From: Actinernus sp. WN-2022
Taxonomy: Eukaryota > Cnidaria > Anthozoa > Actiniaria > Actinernidae
DNA length: 64,000 bases
NCBI GenBank assembly: GCA_030867875.1
Contig: JAOWCC010001589.1
Location: 147,409,745 to 147,473,744, forward strand
Direction: 5' to 3'
Both the position numbers and the translations under genes were made by a program. Positions 50,428 through 63,344 of the stretch are shown here, in pieces; positions within the stretch are counted from its first letter, which is position 1, and every line of letters starts with the position of its first letter. The notes beneath the pieces are model-generated. The model saw only the letters and a list, made by a program, of their open reading frames with translations, did not search any database and was not told the DNA's origin.

Positions 50428-51018
50428 GTGGTTTTTCTTCTCTCGGAGCCACTTTAGGGTGGTTTTAGCAGTTTTTCATCCATGTACCTTAGCTCACCAA
50501 AGAATGAGAGAAGGCTGGAATCTTCTGAAGTCTTCAAGCACAATCATCCTCCAAAATCTCCCTTTTCGTCATTGAAATCACAGGAAACTCCTGGCGTCAC
50601 TAGAATGATAAATGAATGAAAACCTGCCTGAATTTCTGGATCCAGCTTTCCCTCATTCTGGACTTGAAGGCTCCATACTAATGAAGTGGGACACAGAGTG
50701 CCTACTGTCACAACAACCTCATTATAGTGTTAGACAACAACCCAGGCTATCATCACGGTTGGTGCTCGGTGGTTGAAAGTCGCAAAATAGAATGAGGGAT
50801 CGCTGGATCCTGAAATTCAGGCAGGGCTTAGTTCATTTATCATTCTAGTGACAACATGCAGGAGTTTTGTGGCATTTTGGTGATGAAAAGTGAGATTTTG
50901 GAGGTGAAGATTGTAGGTGATGGTGGCAGATTTCAGCCTTCTCTCATTCTTAGCTGGTGAGCCGAGGTGGATGGAAACTCCTAAATCGTTCCAAGAGAAG
51001 AAAAAACACAAAAACCAC
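50428..51018. repeat. foldback with ~210-nt arms
   Basis: 50,428-50,645 and 50,812-51,018 are diverged reverse complements (GTGGTTTTTCTTCTCTCGGA outermost) around a ~165-nt loop. Confidence 0.55.
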
Positions 51019-51231
51019 ATGAAACTTTTGAAAGTGAAAAGGTATGTTGATTTATACATTAAGGACTTACACGTATAAAACCGCACACATACATGTATCT
51101 TCTTGCAGTCATATTTTCACAAACCCATAGATTGGGCTTTGTGTCTGCGATCTACAGCATCTATGTGATCTATGCAAATATAGACAGATAGACACACCAG
51201 TTTCAGGACATGCTTACAATTACATGTAGAC

Positions 51232-51640
51232 TTAAAGTGCCTATGAACAATATATTTTTATTTTAGATATCAATTCTAAATCAAGTGAATAGTACGTAGA
51301 ATGGTAAAATATATTTTGCTTTGAATGCTGTGCTGCTGAGTTAAGGAGGTTTTAATATCCAAAATGCTAATTACATGACGTCAGGGGAGGTATCTGCAAT
51401 CACTTCTTAGTGGTTGTGAATGGGCATTTCTGCCAATATACAGCAGGAAAACAAATTTCTAACATCATTTTATTTCAACCATGGGTATAACACTTGAAAA
51501 ATTTGTTTAATTGTAACAAAAAAGTAATTGATGCCTCCCCTGACGTCATGTAATTAGCATTTAGGAAATTAAAACCTCTATAAGTCATTGACACAGCATT
51601 CAAAAACAGTATATATTGTACCATTCTACTTACGGCAAGG
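51232..51640. mobile_element. TTAA-end MITE, right end incomplete
   Basis: It starts TTAAAGTGCCTATGAAC like the other TTAA MITEs. Inner arms around CATGACGTCAGGGGAGG and its complement pair. Pairing is lost outside about 51,635, so the right terminus is missing or diverged. Confidence 0.5.
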
Positions 51641-52680
51641 TGACCTAATAATTCTACAAGAACCGACAACAGAATCAAAGGTAAGTTAAGAACAAGAACA
51701 CCAACATATCAGTACGGTGACTTTTCCCGGATGATTTTTGATCAGAGTTCTGTTCGGCACACGGTGCACATGGCGTCGTCGTCATAAGCACGTGGTGTGA
51801 GGAAACCGGTGTACTGTGAGAGCAAACTATGTTTTTCTGGCTAAATTGCAGTGGCACTCTTGAAGCTCTTTAGAAATATCTGGCTCCGTGGCTCTGTAGT
51901 TGCCCGTGCAGTCGTTTTAAGGAACTGAAATAGTACTTAACAGTTAGAGCGCTTTGACGAACCCGAAAACTTCGAGGGGATCTATTCAAGATGGCCAACA
52001 CAGTGATTCACAGTCCCTTATGAACTCTTCTCTAATACAAATAAACTAAAGTAAAACAAGATATCAAACACTAACCTGTGAGATATCCTGCGGTCTCCAG
52101 TATTTGTCTCTCAGAACGTATTTTCAACCTCAAAACAGTGCAACAAGTTGTTGTATCACGGGCGAGGATCGAGGCAGAGCATGAAATACGAGTGGTCAGC
52201 GGTATAAAGAGTGAATAGCACAGCAAGCCCACCCGTAGACTTTCCCAAAGTCCTTAGTCGCTTCGCGCTCGCATATTGACCCAGTAATCGCTTACCCAGT
52301 GACTTGGAGCAAGTCTAGCCCACCCGTATGAGGCCTCGTTCAACTTTACTAAATTTATGCTTGGTTGAAACGTCGAATTTCTGCCATGTTGAATTCAATT
52401 CAATAGACCAGTTCGCGGTTAATTCCGACTTTTTGAAAGTATATTCGGAAAATATTTTGCACATGGCGCGAAATACAGTGTTTATATGAGAATCCGATGC
52501 CAAATAAAATACGTAAAATATTCTTCAGATACAAATTTAGGATACCAGATAAAAGATTAACTGATCGAAATTTGAGGGATGTAGCTGTGCTGGGAAGCGT
52601 GCAATTTTTGTTCAGTTTTCCATACATTGTCTGTAATTTTTCCCGCGGACTTTGACTCGTTTTAACAGACAATTACTGTA
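51641..52680. other. host DNA without recognised genes
   Basis: A CACAG|GTTAGT-type donor on the minus strand near 52,076 could end a host exon, but no protein was recognised. Confidence 0.3.
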
Positions 52681-53018
52681 TGTCGCACCCGGGGGGAGGG
52701 GGGACTCCCTTACATGACGGGTACATGGATGCTCGTCGTACCTTTTAGGGGTCAAAATCAGGAGTTTGACAACACTTAGGTTATCCACGATCAAACACAG
52801 ACATTTCTATGTAAAGCGGTACCTTTTAGGGGTCGGGCGGTCAATAGCAATAAAGGGCATCGAAAGTTTAAAATGTTGGCATGTTGTTATCGGTACCTTT
52901 TAGGGGTCAAAATAAGCTTGAGCTAAGCCCATTTTAGTACCTCTTAGGGGGCAAATCGAAAATGTACGATGAGCATCCCTACCCCTTTTATATGGGAGTC
53001 CCTCCCCCGGGATGTCGC
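52681..53018. mobile_element. inverted-end element with GGTACCTTTTAGGGGTC repeats
   Basis: The ends TGTCGCACCCGGGGGGAGG and CCTCCCCCGGGATGTCGCG mirror each other, and the interior has four copies of a TACCTTTTAGGGGTC unit. Confidence 0.5.
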
Positions 53019-53223
53019 GCCTTCTTTGCACCCCTTTCAAAATGTAGAAATTAACCGCGGACTGGTCTATTAAGTTCGGCAGAAATGCGACAGTTTATTT
53101 ATACGTCGAATTTAATGTCTCCTTTTTGCCGTCCAGACTCGACGTATATTTTCGGCTTATTAGTCTGTTGGGTTACCTGTGGTTTACCGATTAGTCTCAG
53201 AAGAGCTTATAATAGCTCACTTG

Positions 53224-53345
53224 CGCGATATGCTTTACTTGTCACGAACAAAGGTTTCAATACGAGCCTCCGTGCTAAATTAAATTAATTATTTTCTCTG
53301 TGAAAAGAATTGAAACCTTTGAGCGTGACAAGTAAAGCATATCGC
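53224..53345. repeat. 122-nt hairpin
   Basis: CGCGATATGCTTTACTTGTC and its complement at the right end, with AAAGGTTTCAAT paired inside. Confidence 0.6.
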
Positions 53346-54212
53346 GGAAGTGGGCAATTTTCTCAAGCAACGGTTAAGGCCTTGTTCATTTAAAGGAAAA
53401 TATATTTATAGTAAATAAATGTTTCTAACAAGAACAACAGTTTAAACAAAATCTAATCACACCATGATTCCTTAAATTGTCGTATCACGTGATCGATGAC
53501 GTCATAATTGGAGAACATCATTTAATCCTATTTTGCATATTTTCGCCATAATAACTCGTTAACGAAATATTATAGACATCGTTTCTAATATTTAATCTTA
53601 ACCACATACACTCATTACCCTTACTGTTTCTGATAAACTCTGAGCCGCGTTTCTGATTTCCTGATTTCCTGGTCTAAGTCACGTGACAGACCACTATTTA
53701 CTGCACACAAACCACTTAAGGGAGTCAGGATTGATTATATCTCTTATCGTGAGGAACTTGGCACATTTACCGTACTCTGCTGTGCTCAAATAACGAAAAC
53801 CGTTTTTACCCAAAATTTCTGTTTGCTATGCCATACTGACGAGTTCTAATAAGAACGACACAGCTGTCTATGGCTGCAATCTAGTCCGAGTACTTTTCGT
53901 GCCAGGCCTAGTTAACCGTAGTGCTTTGTGTTAGAATTTTACGTTGTATATCAGCTTTGCTGTTATAGTCTTCGAACTTTTCATTCTTAATCGTTTATCT
54001 TTTGGCTGTATAGGTCCTCACTTCGGATCCAACGTATTTTTGCAGGATTTTTGTTCACGGTATTTGCTTATATATTTTCTACTGTTTGACACGCCAAATT
54101 CTGACACGAGTGTGACGGTCTCGCAAACCAAAACAAACATGCATCTAGTCCTACACATAGGGCCCCTAAGGGCAACACGTGGATGGTCAGTGAGCTATTT
54201 TGGTATATACTA
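53346..54212. other. host DNA without recognised genes
   Basis: Nothing supported. Confidence 0.3.
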
Positions 54213-54680
54213 AAAATCGCATGACCGATGACGTCATCGTTACGTCATCACCACTAAGTGATTTGTGGGGACCCAATACCATGCCTGTCCAAGGTTGAAC
54301 TGTCTGGCATTAGAAATGAGGGAGGTATGGGCATGTACTTAAAATCACGTGACCGATGACGTCATCACCACTAAGTGATTTGTGGGGACCCAATACCATG
54401 CCTGTCCAAGGTTGAACTGTCTGGCATTAGAAATGAGGGAGGTATGGGCATGTACTTAAAATCACGTGACCGATGACGTCATCATTACGTCATCACCACT
54501 AAGTGATTTGTGGGGACCCAATACCTGCCTGTTCAAGGTTGAACTGTCTGGCATTAGAAATGAGGGAGGTATGGGCATGTACTTAAAATCACGTGGCCGA
54601 TGACGTCATCGTTACGTCATCACCACTAAGTGATTCATAGGGACCACTACCATGTCTGTCCAGGTTTGGAGTGTCTGGTA
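54213..54680. repeat. tandem array of four 117-128-nt units with CRE sites
   Basis: Units start near 54,213, 54,341, 54,458 and 54,585 (AAAATCACGTGACCGATGAC). Length differences come from an optional GTTACGTCATC. Each unit contains TGACGTCA. Confidence 0.75.
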
Positions 54681-55164
54681 TTAAGAGGGCACCGTCAATA
54701 CATTTTCTCCTGCATGACAAATCTTTCATACCATAAACATCCGTAAATATATCTTCGGAATATCGAACACTATTCGGAAAGCCAACGGAGAGTCCCCGAT
54801 GTACACAGAAAAACCGATCTACACATCATAAAACGATGAATAAATTAGCTTGGACCACTTTGAATGGATCAAGCTTCAGGTTTTTTGAATTTTCGAAAGA
54901 TTATCTCTCGATTACTGTAAAGATTTCTTTGGGCAAATAATGAGCTGTTCAAAGTCTGTCGAAAAATGGGGGTTTCTTGGTGTAGCAAGGCACCACCTGA
55001 CAATATTCTTTCCCTCTCTTGAATATTCGTTAAAAAGCACCAAATGACATCACGTGTGCTTGAGTATAGTGATACACCAGCACAAGAGAAACAATGGAGG
55101 AAGACCTTTCCCAATAATTCTAAGTCTCAAGTCGTTGTCCCACTGTCCCGAGACAACGGGATAA
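54681..55164. repeat. older repeat, left half, interrupted by a LINE
   Basis: About 55,030-55,150 is the reverse complement of 62,960-63,060. Its continuation resumes at 56,788 after the LINE. Confidence 0.5.
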
Positions 55165-56640
55165 CTCACTTCTGAGTTTGTCCCCCTTACACTCTCCGAC
55201 GTCACAGGCATTGCTGTCCCAGAAATCCCAGAGGAGTTTTCTGTAACCACGAGGGAAGCATATAAAGGCTTTGTGTTCAATCAAGACAAAGAAAGCCCCT
55301 GGCCCAGATGGAATCCCGAACATCGTGTTAAAACTATTTGCCTCCGAGCTGGCTCCAGTGATTGCTGACATCTATAATGCTTCCCTAAGGGAAGGCTTTA
55401 TACCTCCTCTCCTGAAGTGTGCTGCTGTGTGTCCGGTTCCTAACACGAACATTGAAAATAACATTACATAGACCTATATCACTCACATCTCAGGTGGCTA
55501 AGTTGTTAGAAGGATTTACATTAGCTAGGATCCTTCCCTCCATCCTTGACGATCTGGACGATAAACAATTTGCTGTCGCCGGGAGGTCAACAGAACAAGC
55601 TCTAGTTTACCTCCTTCATTTAGCCCTTGAAGCTCTTGATAGGGGTCACTGCTCGTTAAGGTTCTTTTTTGCCGACTTCCGAAAAGGGTTTGACCTTATT
55701 GACCATGGTATTTTACTAGACAAGCTTTCTAAGTTTAAGTTTCATAATTGTTTATTAAGATGGATAGCCTCGTTTTTGCAGGGTAGATTCCAATTTGTAC
55801 GTATTACCTCGACACGCTCAGCATCGCATGTTCTTAATGGTGGAATACCCCAGGGAACAAAGCTAGGTCCCATCTTGTTCGCAGTTATGGTTAACGATCT
55901 CCTACCCTCATGGGGCCCACGTTCTAAGTTCGTAGATGACTTAACAGCTTTAGAAATTATTCCTAGAAACTCCCCATCCTTATTAAATTTTATTGTAGAC
56001 GATATTCAATCCTTCGCAGTCAATAATAATATGCAGTTAAATCCTCGTAAATGTAAGGTTATGTCGATTGACTTTTTACACTATAATAGTTGCGTGATGC
56101 GACCCATTGCTACCGGCGGACGCTATATAGAGTGCGTGAAGTCCTTCAAGCTTCTCGGGGTATTTATCTCAGAGGAACTCACGTGGGTTGCCCACTGCGA
56201 TTATGTAGTCAAAAAAGCCAATCGGAGGCTGTATGCCCTGAGGCAACTCAAAACGTGTGGTGTCCCTTCTGCGGACATCGTTATTATTTAATCTACAGTA
56301 ATTAGATCTGTCATAGAATATGCGTGTGTCGTGTATGCCAGCCTTCCATTATAACTATCTAATGCCCTGGAAAATATCCAGAAAAGGGCATTGTCCATCA
56401 TTTTTCCGCGTATTGTTTACGGCGAAGCATTGGAAAAGGCGGGTATCCCCACTCAGCCGATAGTCGATTAGCGGCGTGAAAAAAAATTATAATCAGCATT
56501 AAGCCGGGTAATCCCATCTACCACCCTAATACATAACAGAGTAATAAACTCATTGGCGCAGTACTCGCTGAGATCGGGCAAAGGCAGTTACACAATGGCC
56601 ACTAAGACTGACCGTTTTAGCAATTTTGTAACTGTGAAAT
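55165..56640 (+). pseudogene. non-LTR retrotransposon reverse transcriptase, broken
   Basis: KAPGPDGIPNIVLKLFASEL (pre-RT motif), RPISLTSQVAKLLEGFTLA, FFADFRKGFDLIDHGILLDK (motif A), GGIPQGTKLGPILFAVMVND (motif B) and SKFVDDLTALE (motif C, with the Asp-Asp pair) can be read in order. Frameshifts lie at about 55,265 and 55,445 and stops occur after 56,291. It ends in a TTATTA-type microsatellite near 56,780. The 5' part (endonuclease) is missing. CR1/L2-like. Confidence 0.8.
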
Positions 56641-56787
56641 TCCAAGGTATCTAAATTTAACTTATATCATATAGTACGTATTTATTTATTTATATAATCA
56701 GTAGCCTATTATTACGTGTAATCAGCCTGTAATTCAATATATGTATACACTGCAAGAGGCGTGAATAAACTAATTATTATTATTATT

Positions 56788-56900
56788 AATAATTCTAAGT
56801 CTCAAGTCGTTGTCCCACTGATCCGGAACAACGGGACAACAAAATTGTATGCATACCAACGATTATAGCTGAGAGACAGCCACTTCGACGAAATAAGTCT
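56788..56900. repeat. older repeat, right half, after the LINE
   Basis: It begins with the same AATAATTCTAAGTCTCAAGT sequence found at 55,107 and continues as the reverse complement of 62,880-62,965. Confidence 0.5.
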
Positions 56901-56906
56901 CTTGCC

Positions 56907-56936
56907 GTAGGGGGGGGGGGGGGGGGGGGGGGGGGC
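56907..56936. repeat. poly(G) tract of about 29 nt
   Basis: Uninterrupted G run followed by CGCTTAAT; related GGGGGCGCTTATTTCG words recur to 57,375. Confidence 0.85.
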
Positions 56937-57375
56937 GCTTAATATAAAAAAAAACGTGATTTGAACTCGGAAATATTTTCGTTGCGCGATAACAATTAAC
57001 CGTAACGTTTTTCACAGTCTGGATTGCTGCAATACGGTAACTACTTCAGGTACGTTCAGAACAACGGTATGGTATTCAGTCACTAGATTCGGTAATATCC
57101 AAATCGTCACCATCTTCATCGTCCTCACTAATTAGGTGATGAAAAGAAACTTATCACCAAAATAACTTTAGTTATACGTATAGGGACATGCCCTAACTTT
57201 TCAATAAAACGCAAGTAATGCCATCTTCTGTTAATCTTTTACTGTACCGTACGGTACCTGGAAAAGGGGGAGGGGGCTAAATCGAGGGGGCGCTTATTTC
57301 GAATATCGTGCACAGGGGAACTCTTAATCGAGGGGGGCGCTTATTTCAGGGAGGGCGCTTAATCGAGGAAATACG

Positions 57376-57855
57376 GTATGACTGTGGAAAGCTTGTCCAC
57401 GCCTTTGTAATATCTAAGATAGATTCTTGCCGATAGCATATTGTACGGACTGCCATCTGTAGAATTGGACAAACTACAATGCCTTCAAAACACAGCTGCT
57501 ATATAGGCTTGTTTCTATGGTTAAGAGAACTGACCACATCACCTCCGTACTCCGCGCTCTTCATTGGCTCCCTATCCGTGAGAGGATATCTTTTAAGATA
57601 CTCTTAATAACTTTCAAGGCTCTACACGGTCTGGCACCTACATATATCTCGGAACTCTTAAGAGTTCTATCAGCCTAATCGTGTCCTTACAGATAATGTA
57701 CTTGTAACTATGGTAACAGAGCGTTTTCAGTTGTGGCTCCTAGGCTCTGGAACGTACTTTCAGAACACATTATGCAACTTAACTCATTAGCACAATTCAA
57801 ATCCAAACTATCAAAAAATATTTTCCGAAGTGACATTTCCTGCTGTAATTGATTA
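57376..57855 (+). pseudogene. LINE C-terminal fragment (CR1/L2-like)
   Basis: Translation in shifting frames gives RTDHITSVLRALHWLPIRER, then ISFKILLITFKALHGLAPTY and APRLWNVLSEHIMQLNSLAQ, the characteristic region after the RT of CR1/L2 LINEs. Several frameshifts. Confidence 0.65.
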
Positions 57856-58344
57856 TTTTATGTACCAAAGAAACTCTATTTTATGTATAATTTATCCACA
57901 TTCTTAAGTTGATGTATATAGCTGTAATATATTTTTATAGTTATCTGTAACTGCAAGCATTGAGTCACAGTATAATGCTCCTAATACGTATTTATTATAT
58001 TATTAGTTCATCTTTTACGTATTTATTATATTATCAGTTCATCTTTTACCTGGTATCTTATAAAGTTTGCAGACAGTCAATATTTCATAAATTCTATTTT
58101 ATGGAAATTATTTGGCACCGGATTCCCATACAAACACTGTATTTCGCGCCATGTTTGCACCCCTTTCAAAATGTCGAACTAACCGCGAACTGGTCTATTG
58201 TAATGTTGGTTACTGAACCTAACTTGCTTCACCGAGATGAATAACCGAATGGCTTTGTCACTAAACAGATTCTGTTATGATTGTTTTTTTAAACTTCTAA
58301 AAAAATGTTTTGAATACAGTAGAACAACAAGGGGAAGTAATTTA
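57856..58344. other. AT-rich host DNA
   Basis: A stretch at about 58,140-58,200 matches 53,018-53,075 (TTTGCACCCCTTTCAAAATG, then GGTCTATT). No gene. Confidence 0.35.
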
Positions 58345-58480
58345 AACAAGAGGCCCTGAGTGGCCTTAACTCGGTCCACCTAGGAATAGGTGAATAAATG
58401 TAGTTCATGGAGTTCAAGCATATTTTTGTGTCATACATGGTTTGTGCTAGGGAAGCCGGATAATAGAAGTCGTCAGCTTG
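58345..58480 (+). repeat. AACAAGAGGCCCTGAGTGGC repeat, copy 1
   Basis: Shares its first ~130 nt with 60,525-60,640. Confidence 0.6.
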
Positions 58481-59654
58481 CCTGTTTGTTGCCCCATTCA
58501 GTTCAGACCACGTGATAGTTCTCCATAAGATTCAGTGCTTTGTTTTCCAATTATAGAAATTTCTTGCGCTCTTGGCTCTTGGGCTACAGAAAAATAAAAA
58601 TGCATTTTTCAAGGCAAGTCAGGTGGTCTGAAATATGGTACAACAAACAGGCAAGCTGACTAGGTCTATTGATTCACTATTCATGCCTGTCATGTACGCA
58701 ATGGACGCCATGCTGGATTCATAACTGACGTTTTATTACCATGAAGCCTTGCGGTATCAGTTCGTGACAGTAACATGAATTCGTAAACAACGTACATCCA
58801 TAATTCATTAGCATACATTACAATGCTCATAATCATTCATATATAATGGGAATCGCCTTCTGAACAAATCTTAATTCGTATATTTAAAAGCACTTGTACG
58901 AGATCGGTAGTGTTTTTAGCAAAACCTGTTTGTAAATGCTATTTTCCACTTCCAATCGATTGTCAATCTTTGTACACAGCATTATTAAAGATAACTTGCC
59001 ATCCAGCAACCATGGCAACATCTTTGCCATGGCCGTAGGTCACAAGCTCAATTCATTTGTTCACTTAATAATTATACCCGCAGCCCGAATGGACTACGAG
59101 TCAATAGCCCATGAGGCGCAGCTCGTAGCCCATGAGGGCGAGAGGTCTAATTGTTTTAGTATAAACTAACTAGTCGGACAGTAGAAAATAATTGAAAGAA
59201 ACAAATTGAAGTTGATTTTTTTTTATTTCGTGAAAATGAGTGCGGTTTTTCTCTACCATGGGCTATCACAAATAGACCTATAGTAGCGTAGCCAATCAGA
59301 ATGCAGGATTTGTAATAGCCCACTATAGTTGGTTTATACTAAAAAAGTGTTATACCAGCACATGACTGTTTCCTGCAAAAGGCCTATCACAACTGCTCCC
59401 AGCTATAATAAATCAACTTCACATAACACTCTCTCTGAACTAACTTGCTTAATATTTTTTTTGTATTTTAGAAAACAATTCTTTAACCAACCCATACTTT
59501 TCAACATTCTTAGAAATCCATGCTTTTCAGTAGGATTAATGGACTGATAATATTATTTCTAACTTCACTGTCCAAGCACAGGTGCAATTATATTGTGGCA
59601 TACATGTAAAACTTTTCCTTTAGCTAATAATAGCTATATGTCCCTTGTGAATAT
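58481..59654. other. host DNA without recognised genes
   Basis: It contains AGCCCATGAGG-type short palindromic words near 59,090-59,150; no gene. Confidence 0.3.
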
Positions 59655-59880
59655 TTAGGGATGGTCATTCTAAATGTAAATAAAGTCATCTATCTAGATC
59701 TGCATGCAGTTTCATTTTCGAGTAGAGTGGTGACTTTTCCAATATTAGAGCTAGTGTTCATTTTCTACATCTTGCAGGAGGCTGAAATTTATAACGAAAC
59801 GTACGTCATTTCCACTCGTTTTCTTCGATCACTCGGCTTTCCCGAATTCTTACTACATGCATGTATGTCATGAAGTGACA
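59655..59880. repeat. dispersed repeat, copy 1
   Basis: Similar to 61,025-61,380 (AAATAAAGTCATCTAT and GTGTTCATTTTCTACATCTTG words). Confidence 0.5.
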
Positions 59881-60524
59881 GAGTGAAAATACTAACGCTC
59901 GCCATGGCCTACAACAGGAATTGGGCTATTTACTGTTATATTTGATGCCATTACTTTTAACAGAAACGAATATTAAACAAGAAGATGCTCATATCTGAGC
60001 TGGCTTCAAATCAAAGTACTGATGAGGGATCATCGATCATGTCAAGTTTATAACACCATTTGACAATGGAATCGTAACTACACAAGCTTAGATCGTAAAC
60101 ATGATCCGAACGGAACAATTAGGCCATTTACTATATATTTTAAGCCATTATTTTAAAAAGGCACGAATAAACACGACACAACTACAAGCTGTTAAAGTTC
60201 ATATCATTTATTTACTTACATATGTCGATTATTACTGGTCCACGTGCGTTCAGGAGCGCCAGTTATCTTGTCGTAAAATGTGCGAAATTTCTCTGGAAAG
60301 TCCATAAAACTTTTGTCAGCCCTAGAAAAACTCAACATCTTAGCATTTCAGTCGAAGAAACGTTTGGTTTTAGCCAAATAACAGCTACAAATGGCCCAAT
60401 ACACTTTCGCCTTTGCTCACATTCAAACTCTCCGTATTTCCGAAGTCTATCGGTGTCCACGTTCACAGTGATTTCTGATTGGTTGACGCCGAAATACCTC
60501 GACAGAAAAAATAAAGAAATAAAA
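59881..60524. other. host DNA without recognised genes
   Basis: Nothing supported. Confidence 0.3.
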
Positions 60525-60640
60525 AACAAGAGGCCCTGAGTGGCCTTAACTCGGGCCATCTATAGCATGTACTACATGGAGTTCTAGCATAATTTTGTAT
60601 CAACATGGTTTGTGCTAGAGTAGCCAGAGAATTGGTTCAC
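60525..60640 (+). repeat. AACAAGAGGCCCTGAGTGGC repeat, copy 2
   Basis: Direct copy of 58,345-58,480, followed by a G run at about 60,692-60,705. Confidence 0.6.
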
Positions 60641-61024
60641 TACTGATGTTCTTGTCTGTCAAATGTCAATGTGCAAATGCCCCACGTATGCCGGGGGGGG
60701 GGGGGGTTGGAAATGATAGAGCCATAATACACACACAACACACACATGCTGTGCATGTACATTTCAGCTACAATTTCCTTCAATTCTGTAGTTTAATATT
60801 ACTTTCTTTTCAATATTATTGTTCCTTGAGGGTCGTTAGAATTATAAAAAAACTTGGTATATGCATGGTATCGGTTGATTGAAGTACTTATTTGAGTAGT
60901 CTGCATGATAGTGAGTCACTCAAATTTGATGCATTGTAATAATATCAGGTGCAGTATGACTACGAGAAATCAAGCAATTTAGAACAACAAATTCCACATA
61001 ATGTTGCTATTCATTGTGAATAGT

Positions 61025-61380
61025 TAGGTAATGTTGTTCTACATGTGAAATAAAGTCATCTATTTGTAATTCTCAATAACAAACCAGTGGAGACGGCTGG
61101 AATTCAGGCTAAATTTGCAATACAATATTTTCGATTGCGGTCGTAAACTACAGACCACCATTTTCTAGTATTAGTGAGCTGCCACTGTGCTAGTGCTCAT
61201 TTTCTACATCTTGAAGGAGACTGAAACTTATAATGGCTGGCCACAAAGAAACATGCAATGTCCACTCTTTTTTTTCTATCATTGGAGTTGCAGCAAGATT
61301 AATTTTCATTCCCAAATAATTCTTAAAAGTACTCGTACTCCTGATCGTGACCGAGTGAAAGTGACGATGCTGATGCCAAG
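61025..61380. repeat. dispersed repeat, copy 2
   Basis: Diverged direct copy of 59,655-59,880 with internal insertions. Confidence 0.45.
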
Positions 61381-62739
61381 AACTGAGGAACAACAACAAC
61401 AATTACATTTATTTTCTCATAAGATGATGGAAATGTATACGAGTAATAAGGCATAATAAGAAATACAATGATGAGAAGGTAGGTCCTTAAGGTAACCTTA
61501 GGGTTATCTTAAGCCAGGACCACCTCAGATGGAAAACACTGAAACAAGATCTAGCTTGCATGGATATATAATGGTACCAAGAAAGGGGAAGGGAAAGAAA
61601 GAGTGTTACTTGCATGTAAGTATACTCTCTCAGTTCTGGACCAAATTTAGTTCATTTTATAAACTTGCAATAATGATAAATACACTACTCTATACCTAAT
61701 ATCATTATGTCAGTTCTAAAAAAACATTAAATACACTGTGGAATGCCTGAACCAAGAGATAATAATCAAATACAAAGAGGTACAGGCCAGATGTAAATAG
61801 ACCTGGGAAATAGAACAAAATAAAAAGCCAATAATTGTGTTAGGTGGTAACTGTCCCTTGGTCTTGTGTTTAGGAAAGATTGGTTTTTACCAGTGTCAAT
61901 AACACGCCACAGATAAATATGCGATTTCCACATCAACGTCATTTATCGTTCGTTTGAAAAAAATCTTCATTTCGGATTACTTACTCAGTTTATACTCACT
62001 CACTGCATGCTACATTTTCGTTCCCGAATTTATAAACATTTAAATACATGTGCATATAATATTCTATTAAGGCCCCTGTCAGTCAGAGAACTGAGAAATC
62101 GGGTCATTTCTACTATACTTTCGAGAGGTTAATAACAATAAATAACAACACAACGACAGTCAATTGGTATAAAGGTTATCATGTTCAGATTAGCGGCTAC
62201 TTACATTTACAAGCTGTTGTCTTTATAGTCAGTGTTCATCGCAGAGTGTTTGGCTTGTACCATCGGGGCTTAAAGGGGAAAATGGATGGCTACGCCCGTG
62301 GTAATGTTCAGTTTGCTGGACGTGCTTTCTTAGCATGAGGCTTGTCTCAGTCAGTGTGGCAGTGCACATGGCGGCGGCGTGGAAATGGCAAAATATCTCC
62401 ACTCTTTCTGGTAGGTATTTTGAATGTCATCTAAGTTCACGAGTAATTGCTTAATATACCCGTGTAATTGTGTAATCGGAAAACTATTAACAAAACCTCG
62501 CGATCGAGTAGCGAGTATAGTATATAGTAGGAGGCAGCTGAAGTGGTTTGAGCTTATATAAACTTTCACGCGCTTTATAAAGAAAACTTTGGTAACGACA
62601 AACCTGTAAAATTGCGAATGAGTTGAACTGAGTGCAAAGTTTACGTTGTAGACGTCAAGCAAGCGAAATCCAGAATGACCATTAAAGTGCGTGAATGCAC
62701 CATCATATATAAAGCACTAGGCTTGATTACCAGTCGTTT
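61381..62739. other. host DNA without recognised genes
   Basis: Nothing supported; a minus-strand 103-aa ORF at 62,351-62,662 has no recognisable features. Confidence 0.3.
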
Positions 62740-63060
62740 GTGTGAGCTTGCGTTCCTCCTCCACACCACACCACACCAATTCCGGTTTCCCAGCTAAAGC
62801 AGATTTCGTAATTATTTCATCAAAACGGTTGTCCCGTTTTTCTGGGCCAGTGGGACAACGACAAGAATTATTTCGTCGAAGTGGTTGTCCCGTTGTCACG
62901 GCCTCTCAGCTATACTCATTAGTATGCATACAATTTTGTTGTCCCGTTGTTCCGGATCAGTGGGACGACGACTTGAGACTTAGAATTATTGGGAAAGGTC
63001 TTCCTCTTGTGCTGGTGTATCACTATACTCAACACACGTTAATGTCATTTGGTGTTTTTG
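62740..63060. repeat. older repeat with GTTGTCCCGTT words, uninterrupted copy
   Basis: Reverse complement of the two halves at 55,030-55,150 and 56,788-56,900, showing the sequence before LINE insertion. Confidence 0.55.
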
Positions 63061-63344
63061 GTGCCGCAGCGAGCTAGCCTGAAGCGAGCGAGCAAGGCAG
63101 CAGTTCTAATCTGTAAGCGGGCCCAAATCTCGATTTCTTTTTTTTACCACAATGCATCACTTCTATTGTCTTTTTTTACCACACTACTTTGCACGGACCT
63201 GATCGTCGCGTGGCATTACACGAGGTGGAATCTGCATTGTTGGAGCTAACCACGTTCAACCGTTCTTTAATGCATTTCTGTGTATGCGATCTTTGTGTAA
63301 TCATGAATTTCTTGAAGTGTAGACGCGTAGGCGAACTCTTTCTA

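Noticed and set aside
52060..52180. Host exon on the minus strand ending at a CACAG|GTTAGT donor
   Set aside because: No acceptor, start or recognisable protein could be tied to it.
59000..59160. 77-aa plus-strand ORF with repeated AHEAQLVAHEGER
   Set aside because: Produced by short palindromic AGCCCATGAGG repeats; no gene support.
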